DNA of 64,000 bases from Symsagittifera roscoffensis. Lineage: Eukaryota; Xenacoelomorpha; Acoela; Convolutidae. The stretch is taken from assembly GCF_963678635.1 (NCBI RefSeq), contig NC_087063.1, forward strand, positions 12,963,006 to 13,027,005. The letters are read 5' to 3'. A program made the position numbers and the translations under genes. Positions 12,640 to 23,094 of the stretch are shown here, piece by piece (position 1 is the first letter of the stretch; every line of letters begins with the position of its first letter). Under the pieces are notes generated by a model. It saw nothing but the letters and a program-made list of their open reading frames with translations. It searched no databases and was not told where the DNA came from.

Positions 12640-12945
12640 TTGAAGAAGCCAAAGATGACCCCACTCGTTACTTCAAAGTCATTCAACAACTCCAGTCCAT
12701 TGAACCCACGAAGCCTTTGGTCATCGACAATGGTGACCAAAAATTTGTTGACCAACAAGATCAGGCCAACCTTATTGCAAATTTTTTCAAAAGACGGCAT
12801 CAAAAACCGTATGTCTATGCACCAACAGATGGATACCCCATTTAAAAATGACGAGATCAAGCATGCTGTCTCCAGCCTCAAGAACAACAAGTCTCCGGCT
12901 ATAGATGAACTGCAGCCAGAACTTCTCAAAAATGGACCAAACAAG
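12640..12945 (+). pseudogene. LINE reverse transcriptase, N-terminal fragment
   Basis: After a frameshift near 12800 the frame reads NDEIKHAVSSLKNNKSPAIDELQPELLKNG, the usual first block of LINE reverse transcriptases (helices before the palm, with an NNKSPG-like turn). The match ends where the tail of the minus-strand LINE begins. The next block of the same enzyme is found at 17540. Confidence 0.8.
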
Positions 12946-13034
12946 CTTTATAATAATGATAATAATCATAACAAAGGATTTAAGAATATAATCCAAGGGT
13001 TTGCATAAAACCCAGTCATTGCATTGTTCAAAGT

Positions 13035-13832
13035 TTAGTTTTCAGTTATAAGTGTAAGTTTCTTCAGGTCTCTACAGTTGTTGCATTCGCATAAAATGCG
13101 CCAAGTGCTTGTATCTGATTCGTTGTAGCGAGTTTTAAAAAGATTTGTGTACATTCCTAGAAGTCTGTTTTTGCATTCTGGGTCAAACAATATGTCGCAT
13201 TTGAAGTATTCTTTGTACAGATTAGAATAACGACATGCCGGAAACCAGAAATCCGACTCGTACTTCTTTAGACGCATTTGTTTGCAGACGAAATTTCGTG
13301 TCATTTGAGCTCTTCGGTTTCCAACGTCAGTGATGCTTACATGGCTTCTCCAGTCGATGTCAACTTTTCCAGCTAGTATTTTTGCAAACAGCAGTCGAAC
13401 ATGAAGCTCTTGGTATACAGACAAAGGAAGGATGTTAAGTTTCACGAGTTTTTCTTTATAGGAGATATGGCTATTGCTTGTCATGAAAATCCACGAGATC
13501 GCTTTCCGCTGCACACTTTCTATGATTCCTAAGTCACCTTTTGATGGTTTCCAGATAGCTGAACCGTAGCACAGAATTGGCACAACGTAACAGATATATG
13601 CGTTTCTTCTGGTCGCGAAATTCGCCTTTTAGAGATTCCTTTTGAGTACGAAGAGAGCGCTTAAGGCCTTTTCAGCCCTCTTTTTTGCATGTTGCGTCCA
13701 TGAGAGCGTGTCGGTTATCAGGATGCCCAGATCTTTCATTATTTCAGTGGTTTCGAAGCTGTAATTGGGTAGTGCAATCGTAGCTGATCCTTTGATACAG
13801 AGGACGTTGCTTTTCGTCAGATTCATTGACAT
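13035..13832 (-). pseudogene. CR1-like LINE, C-terminal region of ORF2
   Basis: This follows the palm domain. It reads KDLGILITDTLSWTQHAKKRAEKA and then PILCYGSAIWKPSKGDLGIIESVQRKA, the conserved thumb and post-RT pattern of CR1/Jockey-group LINEs (LGV-D--L-W--H, LEY-S-VW-P, LE-VQR). Two open pieces, 13629-13832 and 13035-13583, are separated by a stop near 13627. A Cys/His-containing end (CECNNC) closes the protein at 13035. Confidence 0.85.
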
Positions 13833-15145
13833 GCAGTTTTCCTCTTACCACCTCCAAAGTCTCCTAACATCTATGTTGAGAGTTAACGGGTTGTCTCCAA
13901 CAATTTTGTAGTTGTCTGCATAACCAAATGTTGCGGACATGACACACGACAGTAGATCATTTATCAAAACTAGGAAGAAAAGCGGGCCAAGTATAGAGCC
14001 CTGGGTACGCCGCTGAAGACTTCCAGCTCTCCGGAAGTTGTGTCATTCAACCTCACTGTTTGCTTTCGGTTCGAGAGGTAACATTGTATCAGAGATAAAC
14101 AATTTCCTCCAATTCCAGAAGTCGATAATTTCTCCATGAGGATTCCGTGCGAGACTTTGTCAAATGCCTTTTGAAAGTCCAAGTAGAAGGTGTTCAGGTA
14201 GTTGCAGTTTGGCAAATCTAGGCAGCTAAATATCTCGTGTAGATACTCTATGAGGTTTGTTATCGTCGATCGTTTAGGTCTAAAACCGTGTTGGTCTGGT
14301 GTTAGGGTTGGGTAGATAATTGGGGCCAGTTTCTCAAATATTAGTTTCTCAAGCAGTTTTGACACTGCTGAGAGCAGGCTTTTCGGCCTGTAATTTGATA
14401 CGTCTTGTTTATCCCCGTCTTAAAAAATTGGTGCGATTTCGCTGATCTTCCATTTTGTTGGAAATATCGCTTTATTTGCAATGAAGTTGAACAGTAAGTG
14501 AAGTGATTTTGGTAGTGACTTTGAGAGGTTTTTCAGAAGAGTATTAGCAATCATGTTTAGTCCATTTGCCTTATTTGCGTGCAGTTCGCTTAGGGCATCT
14601 TCTATTTCATCGATAGTGAAAGTGATACTGTTCAGAAGAACATTATCTTGTCGTTCTGCTTTCCCAACGATGGCGTTTTGTGTGACAACTGATTGAAAAT
14701 ATGTGTTAAGCAATTCAGCTTTTTGAGCGTCTGTAATGGCTATTTTTTGATCCAGGAAGATCTCTGAAGGGATCATGCGAGACTTGGTGATCGATTTCAG
14801 ATATCGTTGTTTTTTGCTGAATTTCCCATTCTCAAAAAGCATTTTTTCGTGGAGATGCTGGTCATTTTGAAGGGACAGTGTTAGTTCAGTTTGCAGATTT
14901 TCAATTTTGCCTTCGTTCGATGAGGTAGGTTTTTGCTGATTTTTAAGTTGGAGTGTATTTAATTTCTTGATAAGTTTGGAGGAATCACTTCCCACCCAAG
15001 GAGCTAGTTTAGATCTGTTTTTTGTAGTGATTGGTAGCAGGTCCTGTAGTATTTCGTGTAACCACTCGTACCAATGATCGAGCATCAGTTCAACGTTGCT
15101 CAAGCAAAACGGTGGTAAGGGGTGTTGGCGAATGAATTCATTCAC
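13833..15145 (-). pseudogene. CR1-like LINE, linker and reverse transcriptase
   Basis: From 15145 downward the linker reads a Trp-rich, then Lys-rich region (NGKFSKKQRYLK). RT block 1 is NSITFTIDEIEDALSELHANKANGLNMI. After a stop near 14420 the frame reads SKLLEKLIFEKLAPII, LTPDQHGFRPKRSTITNL, FYLDFQKAFDKVSHGIL with the first catalytic Asp, and ELEVFSGVPR. The active-site loop near 13910-13930 reads FGYADNYKI, so the usual YADD second aspartate is asparagine. Further stops lie between 13835 and 13970. The enzyme is broken. Confidence 0.85.
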
Positions 15146-15151
15146 TTCTTC

Positions 15152-15912
15152 CTAGTTTGCTTTCTTGTACGCAAAAATGCCAAAATCTAGTTTTTGTTTG
15201 ATGGCTGGTGTCTTTTTATGAACAAGTCGGTAGTCAAATGAGACTTTGGCATGGCGTGGCAAATGGTCGGAACTGAATAGACTACTCAGACGGTTGTCAA
15301 GTTTTACGCTGGTGACAAAATGCGGTTTGTTACTAAGGAGAACGTCTAGTGATCTTCCATCAGGGGTTTTTATTAGTTGTTGGAAGTTTGACTCACAGAG
15401 TTTGTCAAGGATTGACTGCTCATCTAGAGAAGTTGAAGTCATTGACGGCCAGTGTGTACAGTTAAAATTTATATCTTCAACTATATACGAACAAATTGCA
15501 CTTTGTTCACATTGCTTACGACTCAAGAGTTTTAGGAGTTCAATTAGACCTGAGATTTCCCACGAGTAGGTACTGTTTGAAGGAGCGCTGTAGATGCAGC
15601 ATATTATAATCAGCTTGTTCAGGGATATGCGGATGATAACACAGTCTTGAAACGCGGAAATGATTTGGCTACTTGGAAAGTTACGGTTTGCTGCTATAAG
15701 TACGCCACCATGTTTTGTCAAGCTTTGTCACTCGGTCTGTCATTTCGTTGGATAACGCAGTTTGTCAGAAAAAGTGCAGCGTCGCCAATGCTTTCTGTCA
15801 ACCAGGTTTTAGTTAGGCAGTTGACTTGATAAGCGTTCTTGACAGCACTAGAGAAGGTTGTCCGCCGTTGATACTCGGGAATACGTCTGATATTGTAAAC
15901 AAGGATATTCAT
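15152..15912 (-). pseudogene. CR1-like LINE endonuclease
   Basis: Starts with MNILVYNIRRIPEY, in frame with the end of ORF1 upstream. The usual ETWL is KTWL here (CLTKTWLTES), so the catalytic glutamate is lost. Then come HGGVLIAANRNF, IICCIYSAPSNS, IVEDINFNCTHWP (GD-N block altered to ED-N), RSLDVLLSNKP and FSSDHLPRHAKVSF. Pieces 15718-15912 and 15152-15721 are in different frames near 15720. The altered catalytic residues agree with an old, dead copy. Confidence 0.85.
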
Positions 15913-16780
15913 CGTCGCTGATAGCCAATTTGGTGCTTCGGGATCTGAGAGTTTCTCTTTTATCCACTTTCCACCTTTCCGAATGTACAGAGTTGCATCG
16001 TGGACTCTTATGTCCTTTCTGTCTACAGATTTGTCGCTGATAAGTTGCCTCCTTCTGACGAGGGCAAGGTTTTCTAGATCAGCTTCTTCCTTCATCAATT
16101 GTCGGCTGAGGAAAATTGGTTGAGGGGAGTTTTTCAGTTTCCTCGCAGATAGCAATACCATTCGTCGTTGGTATGCATTGGCCACTTTTAATAAGATTTT
16201 TCTTGTCTTGTTCTCGTCATATCGACCCAGGCGTATGACATCGCCAATTGAGGCATTGACATCCATATGGGTCAACACTTTTTGAACTTCGGCGAGATCG
16301 TGTTCTTGGCGCAATCTTGCTTCCTTCTCCGTTGATTCAGGGATTCCTCGTATGCAAATGCCATCGAGTTCCTCGGCGGGTTTCGGAGGCGGTTTTTGGC
16401 GACTGGCAATCGAGCTAGGTTGGGTTGGATAATCTGAATCAGGTTGTTTGGTGGTTAGCAGCATTTTGATTTTGGTCACTGTTTTTTTTGAGTTCAGTCA
16501 TTTCATTTTCCACGGTTTTCATTTGAGTTTCTCGAATTTCTTTTGAGGTTGTAGTTTCATGGGCAGCTTGGGTTAAATTATCTTGACGTTTTTCTTCAAC
16601 GCATTTGTTGCATATCAATAGAGCATTTTTTCCTAAGGTTGGTACTCCATTGACAGCGGCTTCACTTAGACCAGTGCAGTCTTCATTCAGGTGCATTCGA
16701 CAATCACAGCAAAAGCAGTCGAAAGAACTTTCATTTTTCAGGATTTTCTCGCAGCACGTACTACAAGAATCAGAGACTGA
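15913..16780 (-). pseudogene. LINE ORF1: PHD finger, coiled coil and RRM-like part
   Basis: On the minus strand near 16770-16610 the reading is SCSTCCEKILKN, FDCFCCDCRMHLNEDC and LICNKC, a Cys4-His-Cys3 PHD zinc finger. A Lys/Glu-rich coil with ENEMTELKKN follows. After a frameshift near 16450 the frame from 16479 reads ICIRGIPEST, DVIRLGRYDENKTRKILLKV and RRMVLLSARKLK, the pattern of the L1/CR1 ORF1 RNA-binding RRM-like domain. It ends in KWIKEKLSDPEAPNWL. There is no stop before the endonuclease start at about 15912, so ORF1 and ORF2 appear joined in this copy. Confidence 0.7.
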
Positions 16781-16875
16781 CTTGACTCGATTTCGGGTGT
16801 TATGTTTAGAAATCTTAAAGGGGCTCAGAGCCAGAGACTCGATGAGCTCGCCTGTTGAGATTTCAGATTTAGGAC

Positions 16876-17556
16876 TCAGATTTGCGTACCTGTTAAGAAT
16901 TTTCGCCTTCTAGCTTCGCGCTTCTCGCCAGCCGTTCGAAGCTTCGTGCCACGTTTTTTGAAGATTCTATTGAAGTCGGGAAAATAGTGCAGCACAGTAG
17001 CTAGAGCCTTCGACTCTGTGTCAGCAGCCTGGTGCCGTTTTCGGTATTCTGCAATAAACGATTCGTCAATTCTTTCGGAAGCACTGAAAATGTGCTTTGT
17101 CACGTCGATTACGTAACAGTCTATTGAATTTAGAAGATTGTCGAATATGTAAGAAGCACCTTTGCGTTGACAGGTAACGACGCAAAAGAGGTTTGTAATA
17201 GTCTTAAGGGTCGCAATCAGTTCTTCGATTGTTTGGGGTATGTTGCCTTTTTTCGGGTGCGATGTTATTGTGTTGTTTAATAAATCGTGCCAGAGAACAA
17301 TTTTGCAGTTCCTAAGAAGGGTTGATGTAAGGTAATCGAGGCAGTAATTTGACGTGCTAGGGTCAAGATTCAGGCCAGCGAAACAGTGAACAGGATCAGC
17401 AAGCTTATCTTGTTCCGATTGTTCCAGTTTTTTGATGGAATGGTAAAGAGAACTTGCACCTACTATTTTGATCATAAGGTATAGAGACTTAAAAAAATCA
17501 ATAAACAAACAAAATTGGGATGAACTCAGCTGATTGGGAATTGGGATGGTGAACAC
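16876..17556 (-). pseudogene. LINE ORF1 upstream region, possible SGNH/esterase-like fold
   Basis: A 226-residue open frame upstream of the PHD finger. After a hydrophobic start it has IVGASSLYHSI, CFAGLNLDPSTSNYCL, IVLWHDLLNNTI, a CVVTCQRKGAS block and a basic C-terminus (KKRGTKLRTAGEKREARRRK). The spacing of a Gly-x-Ser-like block, an Asn-containing block and a later polar block recalls SGNH/esterase domains known in some CR1-group ORF1 proteins, but I see no certain catalytic triad. It could instead be a lineage-specific ORF1 domain. Position and strand tie it to the LINE below it. Confidence 0.45.
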
Positions 17557-18799
17557 AGCAAGTCGGTAGCAACCAGTAATCTACGTCCCTTGATGCTCAT
17601 GGCATCTATACGCAAGGTGCTGGCCATCTGTCTTGTCAATAGATCAATAGACCAGATTCTGAATTACATACCAAAATCGAAGGCTGCATACCAAGCTGGC
17701 AGAAGCACGACGGAACAGGTCTTCGCAATAAAGCTTTTAATTGAACGCGAAATCTCCAAAATTGACCAGGATGTTTACCTTCTACTTCTCGACATGTCCG
17801 CAATTCTTTAGCGCAATTCTCTTTAGCGCAATTCTCTTCATTTTCTAGCTTCTTCATTTTCTACCTACTTTATCTTCATTTGCAGCCTTCTTATTGATAA
17901 TATCGACAATATCAAGTGTCAAATTACTCCCTACGATCACGTCTATTCCATTCCAAAAACCGATTTTAATCAATAAGACCACTGTTATTCAAATCCGTAC
18001 GGGTACAACCCCAAGGACGTCAACACACCTGATATCACGAGCGAAAGTGGAATTGACTCCCAGTACGCCGATGATCTCAGCTGGATTAACCGGTTAAAAG
18101 CTGAACTTGACCGCATCAAGACTCTTGCCACTACTAGGCTCGCATAACGTAGTCTGCTTATCAACAACTCGCAAACCGAAGAAGTCCACATTTCAAGGGG
18201 CACTAACGACTGGAAAAACTGCAAATTCCTTGGTCCATTACTTGACACGGAATCAGATATTCTACGCAGGTGTACGCTTGCCACTGTAGGTTTTGTGAGA
18301 TGCAAAAACATTTTCAACAAAAACAAAATTTCCGTGAATACCAAACTGAGAGTCTTCAACGACTTCATCTCTAGTGTTTTCCTTTATAACTGTGAACTTT
18401 GAATGCTAACCAAAAAGTTGACTGAGGACGTTAATATCACACAGAGACGCTTTCTACGTAAAATCCTACGAATCTTTATCCTAACATCATCACGAACGAA
18501 GACCTCTACAAACGCACCAAACAAGAACCCTGGAGCACCAGTATCAAGCGAAGACGTCGAGCCTGTTTTGGACACGCTGTTAGACTTGACACAAAGACTC
18601 CTGCTAGACAAGCTCTCAGTGCGTACCTTGAACCTGCAAAAAACCCACCTGGTAGACAAAAAACATCGTGGGTCGCACTAGTTCAAAAAGACATTAATTC
18701 CCTGATTATTCCTCTGAACATTCACATTCCAGAGACTTACCATATGGCCGAGGATAGAAAAGAGTGGAGAAGAATTACAAAAGTACCTGAAATTTAGTG
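17540..18799 (+). pseudogene. APE-type LINE, 3' half: reverse transcriptase to C-terminus
   Basis: This is the continuation of the LINE at 11200-12945. Near 17560 the frame reads SVATSNLRPLMLMASIRKVLA, then KSKAAYQAGRSTTEQVF and LLLLDMS, the RT palm. The stretch 17800-18060 is partly scrambled. Near 18065 it reads DSQYADDLSWINRLKAEL, with an intact YADD active site. Later pieces include EEVHISRGTNDWKNCKFLG, and the C-terminal end GRQKTSWVALVQ leads to EDRKEWRRITKVPEI with its stop at 18799. Stops and frameshifts occur at least near 17810, 18145 and 18400. Confidence 0.85.
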
Positions 18800-19228
18800 C
18801 AGTTCCGGTTTACTGGAGTTATTGCATTCTAACGACGAATTAAATTTGTTTGTTGATCTTAACAAAGTTTTAATAACTTTACGTTGCTTGAATTTTTAAT
18901 GGTGTACAACTTTTTCACTTTTCTTAAATTGATGATTCTATTGATGCACTATTTTCACCTCATTATATTCAAACATATGAGTAACTATTCTGAATCTGTA
19001 CCTGATATTGAAAAAAATTTTGTTAAAAGTTAAATTTCTAACGTTTTTTTTGTTGATACTTCATCAATGTTGTTGCCACTTTTTCAATGTATGGAATTCT
19101 AATGGTTTTTTGACTGGGTGAATTGATGAAGGACCAGTATAACAACTTACGTCGTAGTGATAGTTTTTGACCTTCTGATTTACCCTAAAAATAAGAGAAA
19201 AAGTTATTTAGCTTGGCTGCTCTTGAAC
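18800..19228. other. Intergenic, nothing recognised
   Basis: AT-rich sequence between the 3' end of the plus-strand LINE and the MITE. The first part is probably LINE 3' untranslated sequence. I see no gene. Confidence 0.5.
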
Positions 19229-19775
19229 GGATCAATTGAGCAATCTCTCCCCCCCCCCCCCGTAATGACCAATTGAGCTATCTCCCCCCATCAAAAACGA
19301 AAAAACTCTACAAAAAGACTTCAGCAAACGCAAGTAGATGGGTGATGTGTTTAAAGCACGCAATCAATTAACCGACTGAAGTTTATTTTATAAAAATATT
19401 TTTTTTTGCAAATTTTTGTTTGCATCCATAGCCTCATCGAGGAAAGCAATTTACCAGGGTTGGTGCTCTAGTCTTGTATCTGAATAGCAAAAAACGGTTA
19501 TCCGCAGCACCTTAATATTGTACGCTAAAGCTTTTTGTCATTTTAAGAAAGAAAAAAAGTCGCTTTTTATGCCTGTTTTATTGATTCTTTTTTCAATCTG
19601 AATGAAACTTTTAAATTTTATATTGTAAATTTTGGCTTTCCACAGTCGTTTGAAAATATGTTTTATGATTTCATGCCATTCAAACTATTTTCAAGTGGTT
19701 ATAAACAAGTCTCAAGTAGCTATTGATCTATCTCCCCCCCACGCGAGATTGGGGGGGAGATTGCTCAATTGATCC
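19229..19775. mobile_element. MITE with C-rich inverted termini and 7-bp target duplication
   Basis: The left end reads GGATCAATTGAGCAATCTC followed by a run of C. The right end is its reverse complement, a G run then GAGATTGCTCAATTGATCC. CTTGAAC flanks both sides (19222-19228 and 19776-19782), a perfect 7-bp duplication. A second, inner C-rich block repeats near each end (TGAGCTATCTCCCCCC and GATCTATCTCCCCCC). There is no coding capacity. The superfamily is not certain; an 8-bp hAT-type duplication with one changed base is possible. Confidence 0.85.
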
Positions 19776-19980
19776 CTTGAACCATTAGTTTTTAGACTCC
19801 GGTTTCAACTCGGAGTCAAATATTAGATTTGCGGTCCATATTTTTGATAGTCAACTAAGCCGAACAGTCATTGTTTTTAGACCGGCCTTCATTAATGTTT
19901 TATAAAATGAAATCTTTTGTTATCCATCAGTTCCATGTATGTATTAGGCAGACATCTTGCTAACTGGAAGTAACTTTCCT

Positions 19981-19988
19981 ATTTTTAG
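19981..19988 (+). other. Probable splice acceptor (cis or trans) of the CCDC149 gene
   Basis: CTATTTTTAG ends at 19988, just upstream of the coding region. No convincing donor or upstream coding exon is visible between the MITE and this site. It could therefore receive a distant first exon or a trans-spliced leader. Confidence 0.45.
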
Positions 19989-20028
19989 GTATTGGTTGAA
20001 AATCGGAAAAGAAGTTGCATTTTCTAAA

Positions 20029-21576
20029 ATGCTCCAACGGAAGCGTGAAGCACTGCTTTTGCTAGCCAAGGATTTAGAAAAATGTATGAAAGAGCGCGAT
20101 CAAGTAAGGTCTCTCATTAAGAAAATAGTTTCAACTTGTGAATGTGGTGCAGCTAGTCTTGTTGCCAAAGACAGAGATTTCCCTGCAGCTAGTTGCGATA
20201 ACGGAGGCTCGCCAATTGCTTACACCGGGCTGAGCAAAGAAAATGAACTTGAGTTGCGTCGACAGAAGGGCATCATAAACGAGCTTATTAAGCAGAAGCG
20301 CGAAATGAGCGAAGAAATAAAACATTTGCAAAACAAGAATATGGAGGCTCACGAAGATATAAAGCTGTTGCGAGAGACTGTTGCAAGGCAGCGTGTGGGT
20401 TCTTCTGGAGGCAATGCAGGGACGAGCTCAAGCTACTCAAGTACAAACTATCATGCAAACGACATAGGATGCGGTCAGGCGAGATTAGAAGTTTTGATAA
20501 CCGAATTGGAAGCTTCAAAACTGCGCAACGATGAGCTAGAACAGGAATTGTTTGCATACCGTGAACAGAATAAGGAACAGTCCAACGAAAAACTGTTTTA
20601 TGTTAGCCGCAGTGAGAGGTTAAATGCAGAGTTGAACCATATTCTTGGCGGGGATACGGAAAAGGCAATAGTTGACATAGACGCATTAACGTTAGAAAAT
20701 AATCATTTGAAAACCCAGCTATCGCAAGTAAAGTGCGAGAAAGACATTCTCCAAGCTCATTATTTGAAGCTAAAGCAAATCAGTGGAAAACCCAAGCCAA
20801 ATCCTAAGCGAAATGACAAATCAATTTTCCATTCGGTTTCCCAGAGAACTGCAAGTACGGTTAACGGTCAATGCAATTTCTTGTCCACAAAAGAAGTGCA
20901 AAACTACTTAATGGGTGCGCCAGGAGAAAATTTCCCAGTAAGCGCCAAAACTGTCGAAGAGCTGCATACATTAGCTCTTTCGTTAACCGAAACCATTGAA
21001 GAGAAAAATATGTCATTATCTCATCAAAAACAAACAAATAAAGCTTTAGGAGTGCGGGTGTCAGAACTTGAAAATAAATTGAAGGCAATTGAGTGTCAAA
21101 CACTGAAAAGTAATTCACAAGCAATCAAAACTGCCATCAGTAGAAATGAAAGACCGTTGGTCGGTTGTTTCGCTGCATTAGGACAATCTCAAGAATGTAA
21201 TGATGAAGATCTAGAGAAAGACCTTTCCGATTGGGTGAAAAATTCGGCCAATGATGAGCGGTCTGAATCGAAACGTTCAACTCTCTTAGACGATTGGATC
21301 GACTCGGAAAAAGATGTATTCAATAACAATGGAATGGAATTCGAACAGAATAACAACGAAGCTCATGCCTGCGACGATGGTAATATTATGAAGGATATTA
21401 CAGAAGACTTTAATGAAGTTTTCCCTGAGCTGCCATGTTCCTTAACAAGGGATCCTTCTTTGCCGAAAGAGGAAAACGAAGTTCTACGCAAATTTTTCCA
21501 CAGTATTGACTCACAACTTTCAAACGAACTCAAATCTGAGAATGATCTTGATGAGATAAGTTTAGTTTTAGATTAG
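20029..21576 (+). CDS. CCDC149: Coiled-coil domain-containing protein 149 homolog
   Basis: I recognise the CCDC149 family from conserved blocks in order. Near residues 4-25 there is KREALLLLAKDLEKCMKERDQ. Around residue 200 there is RLNAELNHILGG, then IVDIDALTLENNHLKTQL. Around residue 290 there is TKEVQNYLMG, followed by LALSLTETIEEKN and LSHQKQTNKALGVRVSELENKL. The protein is nearly all coiled coil, followed by an acidic, poorly ordered C-terminus of about 130 residues. The molecular function of the family is poorly known. The whole 515-residue frame is uninterrupted in one exon, whereas vertebrate orthologues have many exons. I chose the ATG at 20029 (AAAATG context). The frame is open further upstream to the acceptor at 19988, so a few extra N-terminal residues from an earlier exon are possible. 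This is the clearest host gene in the window. Confidence 0.9.
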   Translation: MLQRKREALLLLAKDLEKCMKERDQVRSLIKKIVSTCECGAASLVAKDRDFPAASCDNGGSPIAYTGLSKENELELRRQKGIINELIKQKREMSEEIKHLQNKNMEAHEDIKLLRETVARQRVGSSGGNAGTSSSYSSTNYHANDIGCGQARLEVLITELEASKLRNDELEQELFAYREQNKEQSNEKLFYVSRSERLNAELNHILGGDTEKAIVDIDALTLENNHLKTQLSQVKCEKDILQAHYLKLKQISGKPKPNPKRNDKSIFHSVSQRTASTVNGQCNFLSTKEVQNYLMGAPGENFPVSAKTVEELHTLALSLTETIEEKNMSLSHQKQTNKALGVRVSELENKLKAIECQTLKSNSQAIKTAISRNERPLVGCFAALGQSQECNDEDLEKDLSDWVKNSANDERSESKRSTLLDDWIDSEKDVFNNNGMEFEQNNNEAHACDDGNIMKDITEDFNEVFPELPCSLTRDPSLPKEENEVLRKFFHSIDSQLSNELKSENDLDEISLVLD

Positions 21577-21915
21577 ATTTGCAATTTATTTATGAACGAT
21601 TGAATGTTTATATTAAATGTTTGTATGTATAAATTTCTCTGTTGAATTGTATATTAAGATTAGATTGTTTTGTTTTACCAAGAAGCTTGAATAATGGGAT
21701 TATATATCGTTCAGGGCTTAAAGTCTTGGGTTTAACAATCTTTGCTCAACCAGACCAAAGGGGAAAGAACTGTCGGGAGTGACGTGGAAGGTTTCCTCCA
21801 CCTCTCTGTCGAATGGTCGGTGGTGCGAGGCTCATGATGATCTCTGCTCGCTGCTTGGAAAAGTGATGAATTGTTTACCAGTTCAAAAATAGAAAAAAGT
21901 ACAAATATATCCAGG
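21577..21915. other. 3' flank of CCDC149
   Basis: Begins with AT-rich sequence, including an ATTAAA near 21612, that is probably the 3' untranslated region. It then passes into GC-richer sequence of unknown nature (about 21720-21880) up to the LTR element. I see no gene. Confidence 0.4.
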
Positions 21916-22325
21916 TGAGTTATAACCGAGGTGGTTAACTCATAGAGTAATTTCGGATAGGGTACACCGTCTGCTCGTCACGCTATCTTATTTTCGGCCG
22001 GATAGATTCGTGCAACTTCTTAGTCTAATACCGATCCTAATCTTACTCTTATACTATCTAGTCTCAGGGTGTTTAACTAGTCTCTGCTAGGCTCAATAGA
22101 TCTAGGGTATACTGGTTTATTGCGGCTGCTGAAGTCTTCTTGGAGAGTCAACTAATTTCTAAGTTAAATTCAAATCTCTCTGGTGCTGAAATTACAAGTA
22201 ATTCCAGCACTTACAAATAAGTGGGTTGTTAGTTAGATGGATCATGATTGGTTAATATTAAATACTTTACAGTGGTAAAATATCTAATTTATCCAATCAT
22301 AAAATGTAGTTTAGATCAGGTTCCA
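21916..22325. repeat. Terminal direct repeat 1 of the TRIM-like element
   Basis: 410 bp, TG...CA ends, one difference from the copy at 23095-23504. Confidence 0.9.
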
Positions 22326-23094
22326 CCCATCCGGGTTTTACAGAGTTTTTTAGAATAGTCTTTCTGCAATTCAAAAGATGGATGATGGACGTTGGTATTT
22401 GGCGAACATCATATTTCGTCTGGGTTCTCTTGTTAGAGAAGTTCCAGATTCAATCGTTGTGTCTTCTTATGACAACGACTGGGTTTTCGCAACAAACTCA
22501 AATCTGATTTCAGAATGGTTGGCTATGACAGGTTTTTTCGTTTCATGTAGAGAACTTCTTTGTGTTTGACCTTGTCTGGGAATGGCGTGGAGATTGTGCG
22601 TGGAGGGGATGCCTGGTTACTCGGATCTGTACGTATACTTGAACATCGAGGTGGTCATTGTTCTAGTTCAATGAAGTCCTTTTCTGCGAAGTCAAGTCGT
22701 ACTCTGAATCCTTTGAGTTGTGATTGTGGGCGGCATATTGATTGTGGTTGGCCATTCTTTTTCGAGTGTAGTGGGGTCATTTTGTCTTTGGATGTTCGTC
22801 TTTGGTGTGGTATGCTGATCTATATACTGCAAGATATAATTTACATTTTATAAAATTTTTATTAGTTTGGTGTTTTATTTAGATTTTTAGTCTTCATCTC
22901 ACGATCATCTGCAAAATACACAAAAGAAAAATAAAAAATAGAAAACTTCTTCAAATTATCCCAAACTCTAATAATCCTTTGCACCAGCTAAATTAAATAA
23001 AATTCATACAAATGTAATAAATTAATTTATAAATTATTTCCCTAAAAGCAGTAATTCTAATAATGATGAAAATTTGTAACTTAATTTTTCCAGA

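Larger units (their letters stand above)
11200..12945 (+). mobile_element. APE-type LINE, 5' half (split by another LINE)
   Basis: Plus-strand non-LTR retrotransposon with an endonuclease and the start of a reverse transcriptase. The coding match stops abruptly at about 12945. It resumes at about 17540 in the same orientation with the next part of the reverse transcriptase, after a minus-strand LINE. The probable 5' untranslated part is 11165-11390. The clade is unresolved; it resembles the endonuclease-bearing LINEs often annotated as craniofacial development protein 2-like. Confidence 0.85.
12946..17556 (-). mobile_element. CR1-like LINE, near full length, inserted in another LINE
   Basis: Read on the minus strand from 17556 to 12946 the order is: unusual ORF1 region, PHD finger, RRM-like part, endonuclease, reverse transcriptase, CR1-type C-terminal region, then a 3' tail rich in ATT/ATC triplets next to position 12946. 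The tail supports the 3' boundary, and the resumption of the host LINE near 17540 supports the 5' boundary. I could not see a clear target duplication. Several frameshifts and stops make it inactive. Confidence 0.8.

Noticed and set aside
22378-22853. Open frames inside the TRIM-like element as gag
   Set aside because: 63 and 97 residues, no knuckle, capsid or protease motif, different frames.
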